Assembly (NCBI RefSeq): GCF_041428715.1
Contig: NZ_CP155572.1
Length of the DNA stretch: 64,000 nucleotides
DNA from: Sporomusa malonica
Lineage (GTDB): Bacteria > Bacillota > Negativicutes > Sporomusales > Sporomusaceae
Reading direction: 5' to 3' (one strand)
A program made the translations under genes and the position numbers. Every line of letters starts with the position of its first letter. The first letter of the stretch is position 1. Under the pieces are notes generated by a model. It made no database searches and was not told the DNA's origin. It was given only the letters and a program-made list of their open reading frames with translations. Shown here one piece after another: positions 51,380-60,100 of the stretch.

Positions 51380-52648
51380 ATGGAGAGTAACTACGCACAG
51401 TGGCAGAAACAACTGGTCAAATGCATCCGCTGTGGCACCTGCCGCTCAGTGTGCCCGGTATTTCAAGCCTCAGATAACGAAAACACCACAGCCAGAGGGA
51501 AAGTTAAGCTGCTAGAGGCTGTTAGCGAAGGGAAATTAGAGCTAACACCTGAGCTGCAAGCCAGAATGTCAAAATGTCTACTCTGTAAAGCCTGTGCCCC
51601 AGGCTGCCCATCGGGAGTGCGGACAGACGAGCTCTTCTTAAGCGCCAGGCGCGCGCTGGCTGCGAAAAATGGCCTGCCAATCACGAAAAAACTGGCTTTT
51701 ACCGGCCTTACCTACCGCAAACTGTTCGATCTCGGTCTTAAAATGGGGGCCTTATTCCAGGGAATTGTCTTTAAAAATGCCCCTGATGGCCGCGGCAAAC
51801 TGGCTCGCATCCCCCTGCCTGGCGCCGGACTTAGCCAGCGCAGAATCATCCCGCCTTTAGCCACAGCACCGCTGAGAACCCGGTTCCCTGAAATCAACCA
51901 GGTGGCTTCACCCCAGGCCAGAGTCGCGTTCTATACCGGCTGTATGCTCAACTATGTCTATCCGGAGTCGGGGGAGGCCATTGTAAAAATTCTCAAGGCC
52001 CATGACATAGAGGTCGTCATTCCGGCCAAACAAAGCTGCTGCGGCACACCGGCCTTTACCTCCGGTGACTACCAGGTAGGCCGATACCTGGCCGAAGAAA
52101 ACGTCAAACTCTTAGCTGCTGGCAACTATGATGCCATCATAACCGGTTGTGCCTCCTGCGGGGCGGCCCTAAAACACGAATACGGCTCAATCATCGAAGA
52201 TCCGGCCGTCAAAAAATCCTGGGAAGACCTTGCCGGCAAAGTCAAAGACATAACCCAGTTCGTTGTAGACCTGGGCCTGAAAAAAGACCTGCGGGAAGTA
52301 AACGCCAAAATCACCTACCATGATCCATGCCATCTTGTCAGAGGCATGGGCGTAACCAAAGAACCCAGACAACTCCTAAAAGCCATTCCGGGCATAGAAT
52401 ATGCTGAAATGAAAGACGCCGCTAAATGCTGCGGCGCAGGCGGCACCTTCAGCATGGCCTACTATGACGTGTCCCGGACCATCAATGACTGGAAACTGGA
52501 CAACGCCGAAAAGACCGGAGCCAATATCTTGGCAACAGGCTGTTCAGCCTGCCGGATGCATATCACTGACGGCCTCGGACAACGAGCAAGCCGCATCAAG
52601 GTCATGCATACAGCCGAAATCATCGCCAAAGCGTACGGATTAGAATAG
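51380..52648 (+). CDS. glcF: Glycolate oxidase iron-sulfur subunit GlcF
   Basis: 422 residues with two 4Fe-4S motifs, CIRCGTCRSVCP and CLLCKACAPGCP, and two CCG domains (CCGTPAF and CCGAGGTF). It passes electrons from the flavin subunits to the quinone pool. ATG 51380 lies six bases after AGGGGGTG. Codon use is markedly more C-rich than in serA upstream. Confidence 0.94.
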   Translation: MESNYAQWQKQLVKCIRCGTCRSVCPVFQASDNENTTARGKVKLLEAVSEGKLELTPELQARMSKCLLCKACAPGCPSGVRTDELFLSARRALAAKNGLPITKKLAFTGLTYRKLFDLGLKMGALFQGIVFKNAPDGRGKLARIPLPGAGLSQRRIIPPLATAPLRTRFPEINQVASPQARVAFYTGCMLNYVYPESGEAIVKILKAHDIEVVIPAKQSCCGTPAFTSGDYQVGRYLAEENVKLLAAGNYDAIITGCASCGAALKHEYGSIIEDPAVKKSWEDLAGKVKDITQFVVDLGLKKDLREVNAKITYHDPCHLVRGMGVTKEPRQLLKAIPGIEYAEMKDAAKCCGAGGTFSMAYYDVSRTINDWKLDNAEKTGANILATGCSACRMHITDGLGQRASRIKVMHTAEIIAKAYGLE

Positions 52649-52661
52649 GAGGTGAGCGAAG

Positions 52662-54038
52662 TTGAACCAGCAAATGATCGCTGAATTAAAACACCTGCTT
52701 GGCCCTCACTATGTGATGGATCAACTCGAAGACCGGATCTGTTATTCCTTTGATGCCACCTTCCGCGACTTCCCGCCAGATGTCGTCGTAAAACCAGGCA
52801 GTGTGGAAGAAATCGTTGCCATCATTAAATTGGCCGGCAAGTACAATATTCCAGTTACGGCCAGAGGCGCAGCCACCGGCTTATCCGGCGGCTCAGTTCC
52901 CGTCAAGGGCGGCATCAGCCTTGTCCTAACCCGGCTTAACAAAATTATTGAGATCGATACAGCCAACCGGGTGGCAGTGGTCGAAACCGGGGTAATTACC
53001 GAAGACTTTGTCAACGCCGTAAACCAGGCAGGACTCTTCTACCCGCCTGACCCCGCGAGCGCCAAAACCTCAACCATGGGCGGCAACATCGCCGAATGCG
53101 CCGGTGGCCCGCGCGGAGTAAAGTATGGTATTACCCGCGACTACGTACTTGGACTGGAAGTTGTTTTGCCAGACGGCAGCGTAGTCGAAGTGGGCAACAA
53201 ATTTGACAGTGAGATGGCTGGACCTGACTGGGGGATGCTCCTGGTAGGCTCAGAAGGCACGCTGGGCATTGTGACCAAGGCCTATCTGAGACTGGTTGAC
53301 AAACCAAGCGCCAAACAAACCCTGCTGGCGATCTTTAACAGCCTTGATGACGCAGCCAACACCGTAAGTGACATGATCGCCTCAGGCACCATCCCGACAA
53401 CCCTGGAAATCATGGATAACCAGACCATCCGCGCCGTGGAGGATTACCTTAACGTAGGGCTGCCGGTGAGTGCCGAAGCCATCCTCTTAATTGAGGTCGA
53501 TGGCAGTGCCGTGGCCATCGCCAAACAGGCCGAACATGTCATGAAAGTATGTAGAAAATGCGGCGCCACCGAGATCCAGGCAGCCTCAACCCCCGAAGAT
53601 ATCGATAAACTATGGCGCGCCCGCCGGGCCATCTCGCCGGCCTGTGGCAAAATCAACCCCACCAAGATTTCGGAGGATGCCACTGTTCCCCGCAGTCAGA
53701 TCCCCGAAATGGTTCGCCGCCTGCGCGCGATTGCCAAGAAGTATGACCTAAAGATGGTCATATTTGGTCATGCCGGTGACGGTAACCTTCATCCCAATAT
53801 TCTAAGCAATAAGCATGACCATGAAGAGATGGAACGGGTAGAACAAGCGGTAGAAGATCTCTTTAAGGCAGCGTTAGAGCTTGGGGGTACTTTGTCCGGT
53901 GAACATGGTATTGGTTATATGAAAGCGCCGTTCTTGAAATGGGAAACAGGAGAAACCGGTTTTGCTGTTGGACAGAAGCTCAAAAGCGTTGTTGACCAGC
54001 AAGGGGTATTAAACCCTGGGAAGCTTTTTAATGCATAA
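52662..54038 (+). CDS. glcD: Glycolate oxidase / FAD-linked 2-hydroxyacid dehydrogenase GlcD
   Basis: 458 residues: PCMH FAD-binding domain (TARGAATGLSGGSVP, PPDPASAKTSTMGGNIAECAGG) and C-terminal FAD-oxidase domain (VIFGHAGDGNLHPN, SGEHGIGYMK). It oxidises glycolate or D-lactate. TTG 52662 follows AGGAGGTGA. From about 53750 to the stop the base composition shifts to AT-rich, unlike the C-rich first three quarters. Confidence 0.93.
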   Translation: MNQQMIAELKHLLGPHYVMDQLEDRICYSFDATFRDFPPDVVVKPGSVEEIVAIIKLAGKYNIPVTARGAATGLSGGSVPVKGGISLVLTRLNKIIEIDTANRVAVVETGVITEDFVNAVNQAGLFYPPDPASAKTSTMGGNIAECAGGPRGVKYGITRDYVLGLEVVLPDGSVVEVGNKFDSEMAGPDWGMLLVGSEGTLGIVTKAYLRLVDKPSAKQTLLAIFNSLDDAANTVSDMIASGTIPTTLEIMDNQTIRAVEDYLNVGLPVSAEAILLIEVDGSAVAIAKQAEHVMKVCRKCGATEIQAASTPEDIDKLWRARRAISPACGKINPTKISEDATVPRSQIPEMVRRLRAIAKKYDLKMVIFGHAGDGNLHPNILSNKHDHEEMERVEQAVEDLFKAALELGGTLSGEHGIGYMKAPFLKWETGETGFAVGQKLKSVVDQQGVLNPGKLFNA

Positions 54039-54158
54039 AAAATCATTAAAAAAATTTTGGTATATATGTGGTATATAATTCCTTTTTAACTGATTATAGG
54101 CTAAAATCATAGTAATAAGGATTTTTATCACTAAATATAAACAAAAGGCGGTTATCTA

Positions 54159-55037
54159 ATGAGAAAACCATTATTTATTGGCGCTGCAGTAGCAATCGTA
54201 ACTCCCTTTACGGACAACGGTGTTGATTATCAGTCATTAGCAGAACTTATTGAGTTTCAAATTAAAAATGGATCAGATGCCATTGTAGTCTGCGGCACCA
54301 CCGGAGAAGCCTCTACCATGCCAGATGATGAGCATATTGCCGTTATCAAGTTTGCGGTAGAAACCATCAACAAGCGCGTACCGGTAATTGCTGGTACAGG
54401 CAGCAATGATACCCGGCATGCCATCGAATTATCAAAAGCGGCCGAAGCAGTCGGGGCTGATGGGCTATTATCGGTTACTCCTTATTATAATAAAGCTACA
54501 CAAAAAGGCTTATATGAGCACTTTAAGCTGATTGCCAATAGCGTCAAGATACCCATCATTCTGTATAATGTACCTAGCAGAACAAACTTAAATATAAATG
54601 TTGAGACGATTAAAGCATTATCAGAAATAGAAAATATTGTTGCCATTAAGGAATGTAACCTCGGGCAAGTTGGTGAAGTAGTTAATCTATGTGGAGACAA
54701 TTTTGCCGTGTATTCTGGTGATGATAATACCGTCTTACCTGTGCTCTCATTAGGGGGCAAAGGGGTTATTTCTGTGATGGCTAATATCATTCCGCAAGAC
54801 ACCCATGATATGGTTGATAAATTTTTCCAAGGAGACATTAATGGTGCTATCAGGCTTCAGCTTCAAACCCTAAACCTCATAAAAGCACTATTTTGCGAAG
54901 TAAACCCGATCCCTGTTAAAGCAGCTGTGAGCCTGCTGGGTTTTAAGGTTGGCCAATGCCGTATGCCGCTAACAGACCTCACTGATAATAACCTGGAAAT
55001 TCTTCGCGCTGAAATGAAGGCCTACGGCCTGATATAA
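54159..55037 (+). CDS. dapA: 4-hydroxy-tetrahydrodipicolinate synthase
   Basis: 292-residue TIM-barrel lyase condensing pyruvate with aspartate semialdehyde in lysine/DAP synthesis. Schiff-base Lys164 in AIKEC, with Tyr136 and Arg141 in YNVPSRT and the CGTTGEAST motif near 45-53. The usual IKEASG reads IKECNL, a mild variation. No lysine riboswitch fits in the 120-base gap upstream. A terminator follows, so it is transcribed alone. Confidence 0.92.
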   Translation: MRKPLFIGAAVAIVTPFTDNGVDYQSLAELIEFQIKNGSDAIVVCGTTGEASTMPDDEHIAVIKFAVETINKRVPVIAGTGSNDTRHAIELSKAAEAVGADGLLSVTPYYNKATQKGLYEHFKLIANSVKIPIILYNVPSRTNLNINVETIKALSEIENIVAIKECNLGQVGEVVNLCGDNFAVYSGDDNTVLPVLSLGGKGVISVMANIIPQDTHDMVDKFFQGDINGAIRLQLQTLNLIKALFCEVNPIPVKAAVSLLGFKVGQCRMPLTDLTDNNLEILRAEMKAYGLI

Positions 55038-55053
55038 TACTGGGTTACACGTG

Positions 55054-55095
55054 CCCCTCCTTGCCGCTGAAAGACGGTGAGGAGGGGTTTGTTTG
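55054..55095 (+). terminator. Terminator after dapA
   Basis: CCCCTCC / GGAGGGG stem around a loosely paired TTGCCG...CGGTGA middle, followed by TTTGTTTG. Confidence 0.8.
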
Positions 55096-55157
55096 TTTCA
55101 GCAAGTATGTGAAAAAAATTTTTACTTATTGTAAAAAAAAGGAGGAATATTAAATTT

Positions 55158-55301
55158 TTGGAAGAAAATAAGAGAAGGTTGTGTATATACAGGCCGTTTT
55201 TAAAATTTGTTGTTCCACGAGAGCGTTCGAGAGAGCAGTGGACAATAGTGTTGTTATTTGTGCATTTAGTGAAATATGCTAATGAGGAGAATGCATTTTG
55301 A
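55158..55301 (+). CDS. Possible 47-residue ORF coupled to the PstS-like gene
   Basis: TTG 55158 lies 11 bases after AAGGAGG. The frame is open for 47 codons, with a basic N-terminus and a hydrophobic middle (WTIVLLFVHLV), and its TGA overlaps the TTG of the next gene. It could be a leader peptide or small membrane protein; it may also be chance. Confidence 0.35.
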   Translation: MEENKRRLCIYRPFLKFVVPRERSREQWTIVLLFVHLVKYANEENAF

Positions 55302-56158
55302 TTCTAAAGTATGGGAGGATATTATGGCTGTTTCTAATGCTTCTTCTCACTTCGGGTTGTATTGAAAAAACGCCAAGTGCAGCAGAAAGTAAGTCTTTGC
55401 AAGGCTTTATTGTACACGATAAATTTATAGTTGCGGGCTCGGGAAGTAATATCCCTGTTACTAGAAAATTGGTGGAAGGATATAATGCCAAATCAAAAGT
55501 AAAAATTGAATTACCCAGCAGTATTGGCAGCGACGGGGCAATCAACGCGGTTAAATCCGGCAGATTAGAACTAGGTCTAATTTCAAGGCATTTAACCTCG
55601 GCAGAACGTGAGCTAGGTCTGAAAGAAGTCCCATACGCGCGCGTTGCAGTTATTTTTGGTGTGCATAGAGATGTTCTTGATACGGAGATCTCCAGCTCGA
55701 GCATAATAGATATTGTTAAAGGTTCCAAGGCGACTTGGTCTAACGGCTCAAAAATTTATGTCTTTGTCCGAGAACGGAATGATAGTTCAAACCTTGTTCT
55801 ATATGACAAAATACCTGGCTTAAAAGACGCTTTATTTGAATCCTATCATCAGCAGCGATGGGGAGTTTTTTATAGAGATAGTGACATGGTCGATGCACTG
55901 CAAAAGACAAAAGGTTCTTTTGGTGTGGTAAATACTACAGATTTAGCGGCAAATCATTCTATTAAGGCTTTGGACTTTGATGGTGTAGCGCCTACTCAAA
56001 ATAATATTCTTAGTGGTGAATACAAACTAGTTAAAGAGCTTTCTTTTGTTTATAAAGATCAGATAAGTAGTCGTAGCGCGGAATTTCTTGAGTTTGTGTT
56101 TTCGCCAGAGGGGCAACAGATTCTAGCGAAGTGGGGCGCCGTACCAAGTGGAAGGTGA
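55298..56158 (+). CDS. PstS-like solute-binding lipoprotein
   Basis: 286 residues with a lipoprotein signal ending LTSGC (Cys21). The mature part follows the phosphate-binding-protein pattern: VAGSGSNIPVTRKLVEGY, SSIGSDGAINAVKSG, LGLISRHLTSAE, and C-terminal FLEFVFSPEGQQIL. TTG 55298 has GAGGAG eight bases upstream. No transporter genes follow; a histidine kinase does, six bases later. This suggests a ligand-sensing role rather than uptake. The ligand may be phosphate or another oxyanion. Confidence 0.85.
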   Translation: MILKYGRILWLFLMLLLTSGCIEKTPSAAESKSLQGFIVHDKFIVAGSGSNIPVTRKLVEGYNAKSKVKIELPSSIGSDGAINAVKSGRLELGLISRHLTSAERELGLKEVPYARVAVIFGVHRDVLDTEISSSSIIDIVKGSKATWSNGSKIYVFVRERNDSSNLVLYDKIPGLKDALFESYHQQRWGVFYRDSDMVDALQKTKGSFGVVNTTDLAANHSIKALDFDGVAPTQNNILSGEYKLVKELSFVYKDQISSRSAEFLEFVFSPEGQQILAKWGAVPSGR

Positions 56159-56163
56159 TTGTT

Positions 56164-57399
56164 ATGCCATCTAGACTATGCTTTTCAGATGATTTTGCAA
56201 AAAGGATGAAAATAGTATCAATCTTGATTGGATTGGCTGTAAGTCTAACTATGCCGATTGTTTATTTTACAGTCAGCTGGCAGGAGTTTCACTACCAAGC
56301 GCTATTGCGCAGTGAGGAACTTGCATATAAGATTAAGCCGACTATTCAGGATAATCCAGACCTATGGTACTATAATGTAGTTAAATTTATGGAATTAGCT
56401 GATGAATCTAATGTTCGCCCAGAGCTAGAGTCTATAAATATTTTCGATAGAGAGGGTAACCTCATATTCAAGCAAGTAATAAACGGGGAGGCTGGGATGA
56501 CCCATCCTTTTCGCAATCCCATTAGGTATAATAATGAAATCTACGGTTTTGTTGAGATTCGGGAAAGCGTTCAACAACTAATCTTGGGAACGGTTAAGAT
56601 GGCTAGTATTTTTGCCATTCTGGGCACAGCCATAGGTGTTAGCTTATATATGTATTCCGTTAATATCGTGAAGTTAGCTGAGAAAGACGTTTTGAGTGCA
56701 GAACAGTCCAAAAGACAAGCGGAAAGCGAGCTAGCACGCCTAGACCGGCTAAGGCTTGTCGGGGAAATGGCGGCTGCTATTGGTCATGAGGTGCGAAACC
56801 CTTTGACCACTGTTAGAGGCTACTTGCAGTTTTTTTTAATGAAAAAAGAACTTCTATCCCTCCATTCTAAATTTCAATTATTGATTGACGAGTTGGATCG
56901 GGCTAATAGTATTATCACCGAATTTCTTTCCATGGCACATAACAAGGCTATTAAGACGAAAGAATGTAACCTGAATAGTCTGATCGAAGAATTACAGCCA
57001 TTAATTCAGTCTGAAGCCCTTATACGTGGATTATCAGTAGAGCTTGACCTGAAAAATATACCGAATATATCTGTTGATGCCAAAGAAATAAAACAACTAA
57101 TATTGAACATTACTCAAAACGGCTTAGAAGCAATGGAATATGGAGGTTGTCTGTTTATTAAAACAGATGTAGAAAAGAGTGAGATCAGATTGCTAATTAT
57201 TGACCAGGGTGCGGGCATTGGCCCTGATCTACTTCCGAAGATGGGCACACCTTTTTTTACAACAAAAGAAACTGGCACAGGGCTTGGACTAGCAGTATGT
57301 TATAGCATTGCTCAACGACATCAGGCTAAAATCGACTTCGAAAGTGGGGGCAGATGTACAACGTGCATAGTTCGTTTCCCCTACAGTCTGCAGAAGTAG
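56164..57399 (+). CDS. Sensor histidine kinase
   Basis: 411 residues: TM1 about 16-36, an extracytoplasmic region of about 105 residues, TM2 about 144-165, a coiled linker, then HisKA with His208 in GHEVRNP and an HATPase domain with NITQNGLEAM, DQGAGIG and GTGLGLAVC. ATG 56164 has GGAAGGTG six bases upstream; the in-frame ATG at 56131 lies inside the lipoprotein gene. No response regulator is adjacent. The lipoprotein upstream is the probable sensory partner. Confidence 0.92.
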   Translation: MPSRLCFSDDFAKRMKIVSILIGLAVSLTMPIVYFTVSWQEFHYQALLRSEELAYKIKPTIQDNPDLWYYNVVKFMELADESNVRPELESINIFDREGNLIFKQVINGEAGMTHPFRNPIRYNNEIYGFVEIRESVQQLILGTVKMASIFAILGTAIGVSLYMYSVNIVKLAEKDVLSAEQSKRQAESELARLDRLRLVGEMAAAIGHEVRNPLTTVRGYLQFFLMKKELLSLHSKFQLLIDELDRANSIITEFLSMAHNKAIKTKECNLNSLIEELQPLIQSEALIRGLSVELDLKNIPNISVDAKEIKQLILNITQNGLEAMEYGGCLFIKTDVEKSEIRLLIIDQGAGIGPDLLPKMGTPFFTTKETGTGLGLAVCYSIAQRHQAKIDFESGGRCTTCIVRFPYSLQK

Positions 57400-57487
57400 T
57401 CATTAGAAAATTTATATGACTGGATTGGCAGCGAAAACTCCTGACAAATTCTCTGTGGATTTGGCAGGAGTTTTGATTTTCCTGATA

Positions 57488-57570
57488 GAAAGTATAACTT
57501 TCTCCTGGATAAGGGCAACATCGACTTCCACCTTCGCCAGAGGCTCGGTACAAGCCGTGTTTTCTTTATT
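57488..57570 (+). repeat. Dispersed 83-bp element, copy 2
   Basis: Matches 23998-24080: GAAAGTATAACTTTC palindrome, CTGGATAAGG, and CAAGCCGTGTTTTCTTTA. Same orientation, also after a plus-strand gene. Differences include paired and unpaired positions, so covariation cannot be judged from two copies. The 253-base gap here holds nothing else recognised. Confidence 0.75.
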
Positions 57571-57652
57571 TTGTGGTAAAGTGACTAGTAGCTTATATGC
57601 TTTTTAAAGGTATTAGACGATATGAAGCCTATATTTCGCAAAGGAGTTTTTC

Positions 57653-58645
57653 ATGAAAAAAAATATCGTAATCTTGGCTACTGGAGGGACAATATCAGGT
57701 AATGCTTCATGTGAAACTGACATGCTTACTTATAAGTCTGCCGTTCTTACTGTAGATAGTCTGATCGACAGTATGCCATACATCCAAAACCTTGCTCATG
57801 TTACCGGTGAAGAAATTGCTCAGATTGACAGCTGCGACATGAATACCGAGATATGGCTTAAGCTTGCTAATCGTATTAATGAGTTACTGCGGTCAGACAA
57901 AATAGATGGTGTAGTTGTGACCCATGGTACAGACACGATGGAGGAAACAGCTTACTTTCTAAACCTTGTAATTAAAAGCGAAAAACCTGTTGTAATAGTT
58001 GGTGCCATGCGTCCAGCGAATGCGATAAGTGCAGATGGTCCCATGAACCTTTATAATGCGGTAGCTCTCGCCAGCAGCCAGGAGGCTAGCGGAAGAGGGG
58101 TGCTTGTTACCCTGAATGATACAATTAATTGCAGTCGTGAAGTGACTAAAACGAATACTGCATTACAAGACACTTTTAAATCGCCTGACTTAGGTTATCT
58201 TGGTTATATCCAGGATGGCAGTTCCCACTTTTACCGTTTCCCAACCCGTAAGCATACTACCCAGACTGAGTTTGATATTACAGGCTTGTCTGAGCTGCCG
58301 CAGGTAGAAATCATCTATTCCTATGTTAATAGCGGTCTTACCTTGATTAATTCAGTTGTGATGGCAGGGGTTCAAGGGATAGTTTATGCTGGACTGGGGA
58401 ACGGCGGCATACCTGAATTCATCAAAGCAGAGCTTGTTAAATGTGCCCGAAATGGGATTGTTATTACTCGTAGTAGTCGCACCGGAAGTGGTATTGTCAC
58501 TCGTAATGGTGCTGTCGATGATGATGCCTGTGGTTTTGTTTCTGCAGATTCTCTTAATCCGCAGAAAGCTCGAGTCTTACTTATGCTGGCTTTAACCAAG
58601 ACACAGAATTGTACTGAGATTCAAAGAATGTTTTGGGAATATTAG
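57653..58645 (+). CDS. L-asparaginase
   Basis: 330 residues, hydrolyses asparagine to aspartate and ammonia. Catalytic threonines are Thr13 in ATGGTIS and Thr93 in THGTDTMEE; AMRPANAISADGP is the next conserved block. The sequence resembles type II enzymes but has no signal peptide, so it is probably cytoplasmic. AAGGAG precedes ATG 57653. Monocistronic, with a terminator downstream. Confidence 0.93.
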   Translation: MKKNIVILATGGTISGNASCETDMLTYKSAVLTVDSLIDSMPYIQNLAHVTGEEIAQIDSCDMNTEIWLKLANRINELLRSDKIDGVVVTHGTDTMEETAYFLNLVIKSEKPVVIVGAMRPANAISADGPMNLYNAVALASSQEASGRGVLVTLNDTINCSREVTKTNTALQDTFKSPDLGYLGYIQDGSSHFYRFPTRKHTTQTEFDITGLSELPQVEIIYSYVNSGLTLINSVVMAGVQGIVYAGLGNGGIPEFIKAELVKCARNGIVITRSSRTGSGIVTRNGAVDDDACGFVSADSLNPQKARVLLMLALTKTQNCTEIQRMFWEY

Positions 58646-58673
58646 TATAATAATCCTATAAGAGTAAAACCTC

Positions 58674-58760
58674 TGTCTTGGGTAGATAATCATCCAAGAA
58701 AACGGTTTGCGTCCGCGCTGTGAGTAGTCATGTTTAATACGTGACTACTTTTTGTTATTT
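58674..58760 (+). terminator. 3' hairpins and terminator after asparaginase
   Basis: A first hairpin CTTGG / CCAAG lies near 58674-58697. A second, AGTAGTCA / TGACTACT at 58723-58749, is followed by TTTTTGTTATTTTT, a standard intrinsic terminator. Confidence 0.75.
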
Positions 58761-58893
58761 TTCGTGTATTAAGTATCCAATTTTATTTTAAAAAGTAACA
58801 TTTGGATATTTACGCAGGGTTGGGAGTCGTATATGATAAAAAACAACCTACAAACTGCGGACCGTAGTTGTTTAAAAACAGGGAGGATTTTAT

Positions 58894-60087
58894 ATGGCTG
58901 TAATTTTTGCCGAACGTATGGATTTGATGTGTGCATCGGAGATTCGTGAAATACTAAAAATTACCCAACGGCCTGAGGTTATTTCCTTTGCTGGGGGATT
59001 ACCGGCACCAGAGCTTTTTCCTGTTGAGGCTATGAAACAAGTAGCTGTCAAGGTGCTCAATGAGGCGGGGCAGGAAGCGCTGCAATATTCTACTACCGAG
59101 GGCTTTGAGCGGCTGCGCCAGCAGATTGCCGCCCGCATGAACCGTAAGTTTAATACGAATGTTCAAGAAAATAATGTGTTGATTACCAGTGGGTCACAGC
59201 AGGCACTCGATTTCTCCGGGAAGTTATTTCTGAGTGCCGGTGACGTTGTTTTATGCGAAAGCCCGACTTATTTGGCAGCAATTAGTGCCTTTAAGGCTTA
59301 TCAGCCACGGTTTATTGCCGTACCGACTGATGATCAGGGGATGATCATCGAAGAATTGAAGAAGATTTTAGAAACAACAACTAATGTTAAGCTCATTTAT
59401 ATTGTTCCCGACTTTCAAAACCCTACCGGACGGACCTGGTCATTAACGCGGCGCCAGCAGCTTATGGAGGTTGTAAATGAATACGAACTTCCTGTTATTG
59501 AAGATAATCCTTATGGGGAATTAAGGTTTGAGGGTGATTTTTTACCGGCAGTCAAATCAATGGATACAAAAGGTCTGGTCATTTTTGTAAGTACCTTTTC
59601 TAAAACCTTTTGCCCGGGGCTGAGAGTAGGCTGGATTGCTGCCGACAGCCGGTTTATTGAAAGGTATGTACTTATTAAACAGGGGGCTGATTTGCATACA
59701 TCGTCCCTGAGTCAGCGTGAAATCTCTGCCTACATGGATATGTATGACTTTGAAAGCCATATTGCAAATATTATCAAGGTATATCGCAGTCGCCGGGATG
59801 CGATGGTAAATGCCATGGAAGAATACTTTGACAGTGCGGTTACCTTTACCCGACCGCAGGGTGGACTATTCACCTGGGTGGAAATGCCCAAACACATCAA
59901 AGCGGTTAGCCTTTTAAAGGAGTGCTTGCAGCATCATGTAGCCTTCGTTCCCGGTGATTCTTTCTTTCCCAATGGCGGTGTCGAGAATACCTTTCGCCTG
60001 AACTACTCTAATATGCCGGAAGAACGTATTAATGAGGGGATTAGACGTTTGGCTATGGTAATGGCAAAATACAACAACTATAAATAA
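58894..60087 (+). CDS. PLP-dependent aminotransferase (LysN/MocR-type class I)
   Basis: 397 residues, fold type I. PLP lysine is Lys237 in STFSKTFCPGLRVGW; other landmarks are FAGGLPAPELFP, SGSQQALD, PDFQNPTGR and EDNPYGELRF. The family includes 2-aminoadipate and broad-specificity aminotransferases; the exact substrate cannot be fixed. AGGGAGG precedes ATG 58894. It converges on the RND operon with 13 bases between stops. Confidence 0.92.
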   Translation: MAVIFAERMDLMCASEIREILKITQRPEVISFAGGLPAPELFPVEAMKQVAVKVLNEAGQEALQYSTTEGFERLRQQIAARMNRKFNTNVQENNVLITSGSQQALDFSGKLFLSAGDVVLCESPTYLAAISAFKAYQPRFIAVPTDDQGMIIEELKKILETTTNVKLIYIVPDFQNPTGRTWSLTRRQQLMEVVNEYELPVIEDNPYGELRFEGDFLPAVKSMDTKGLVIFVSTFSKTFCPGLRVGWIAADSRFIERYVLIKQGADLHTSSLSQREISAYMDMYDFESHIANIIKVYRSRRDAMVNAMEEYFDSAVTFTRPQGGLFTWVEMPKHIKAVSLLKECLQHHVAFVPGDSFFPNGGVENTFRLNYSNMPEERINEGIRRLAMVMAKYNNYK

Positions 60088-60100
60088 TCTCTAGTATCCA

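Noticed and set aside
54039..54158. Lysine riboswitch upstream of dapA
   Set aside because: The gap is only 120 bases and AT-rich, with no matching core.
58681..58760. GGACGCAAACC on minus near the asparaginase terminator, considered as a second c-di-GMP riboswitch
   Set aside because: The GGCAAAC block, P2 hairpin and CAAAGCC core are missing; only a short chance match.
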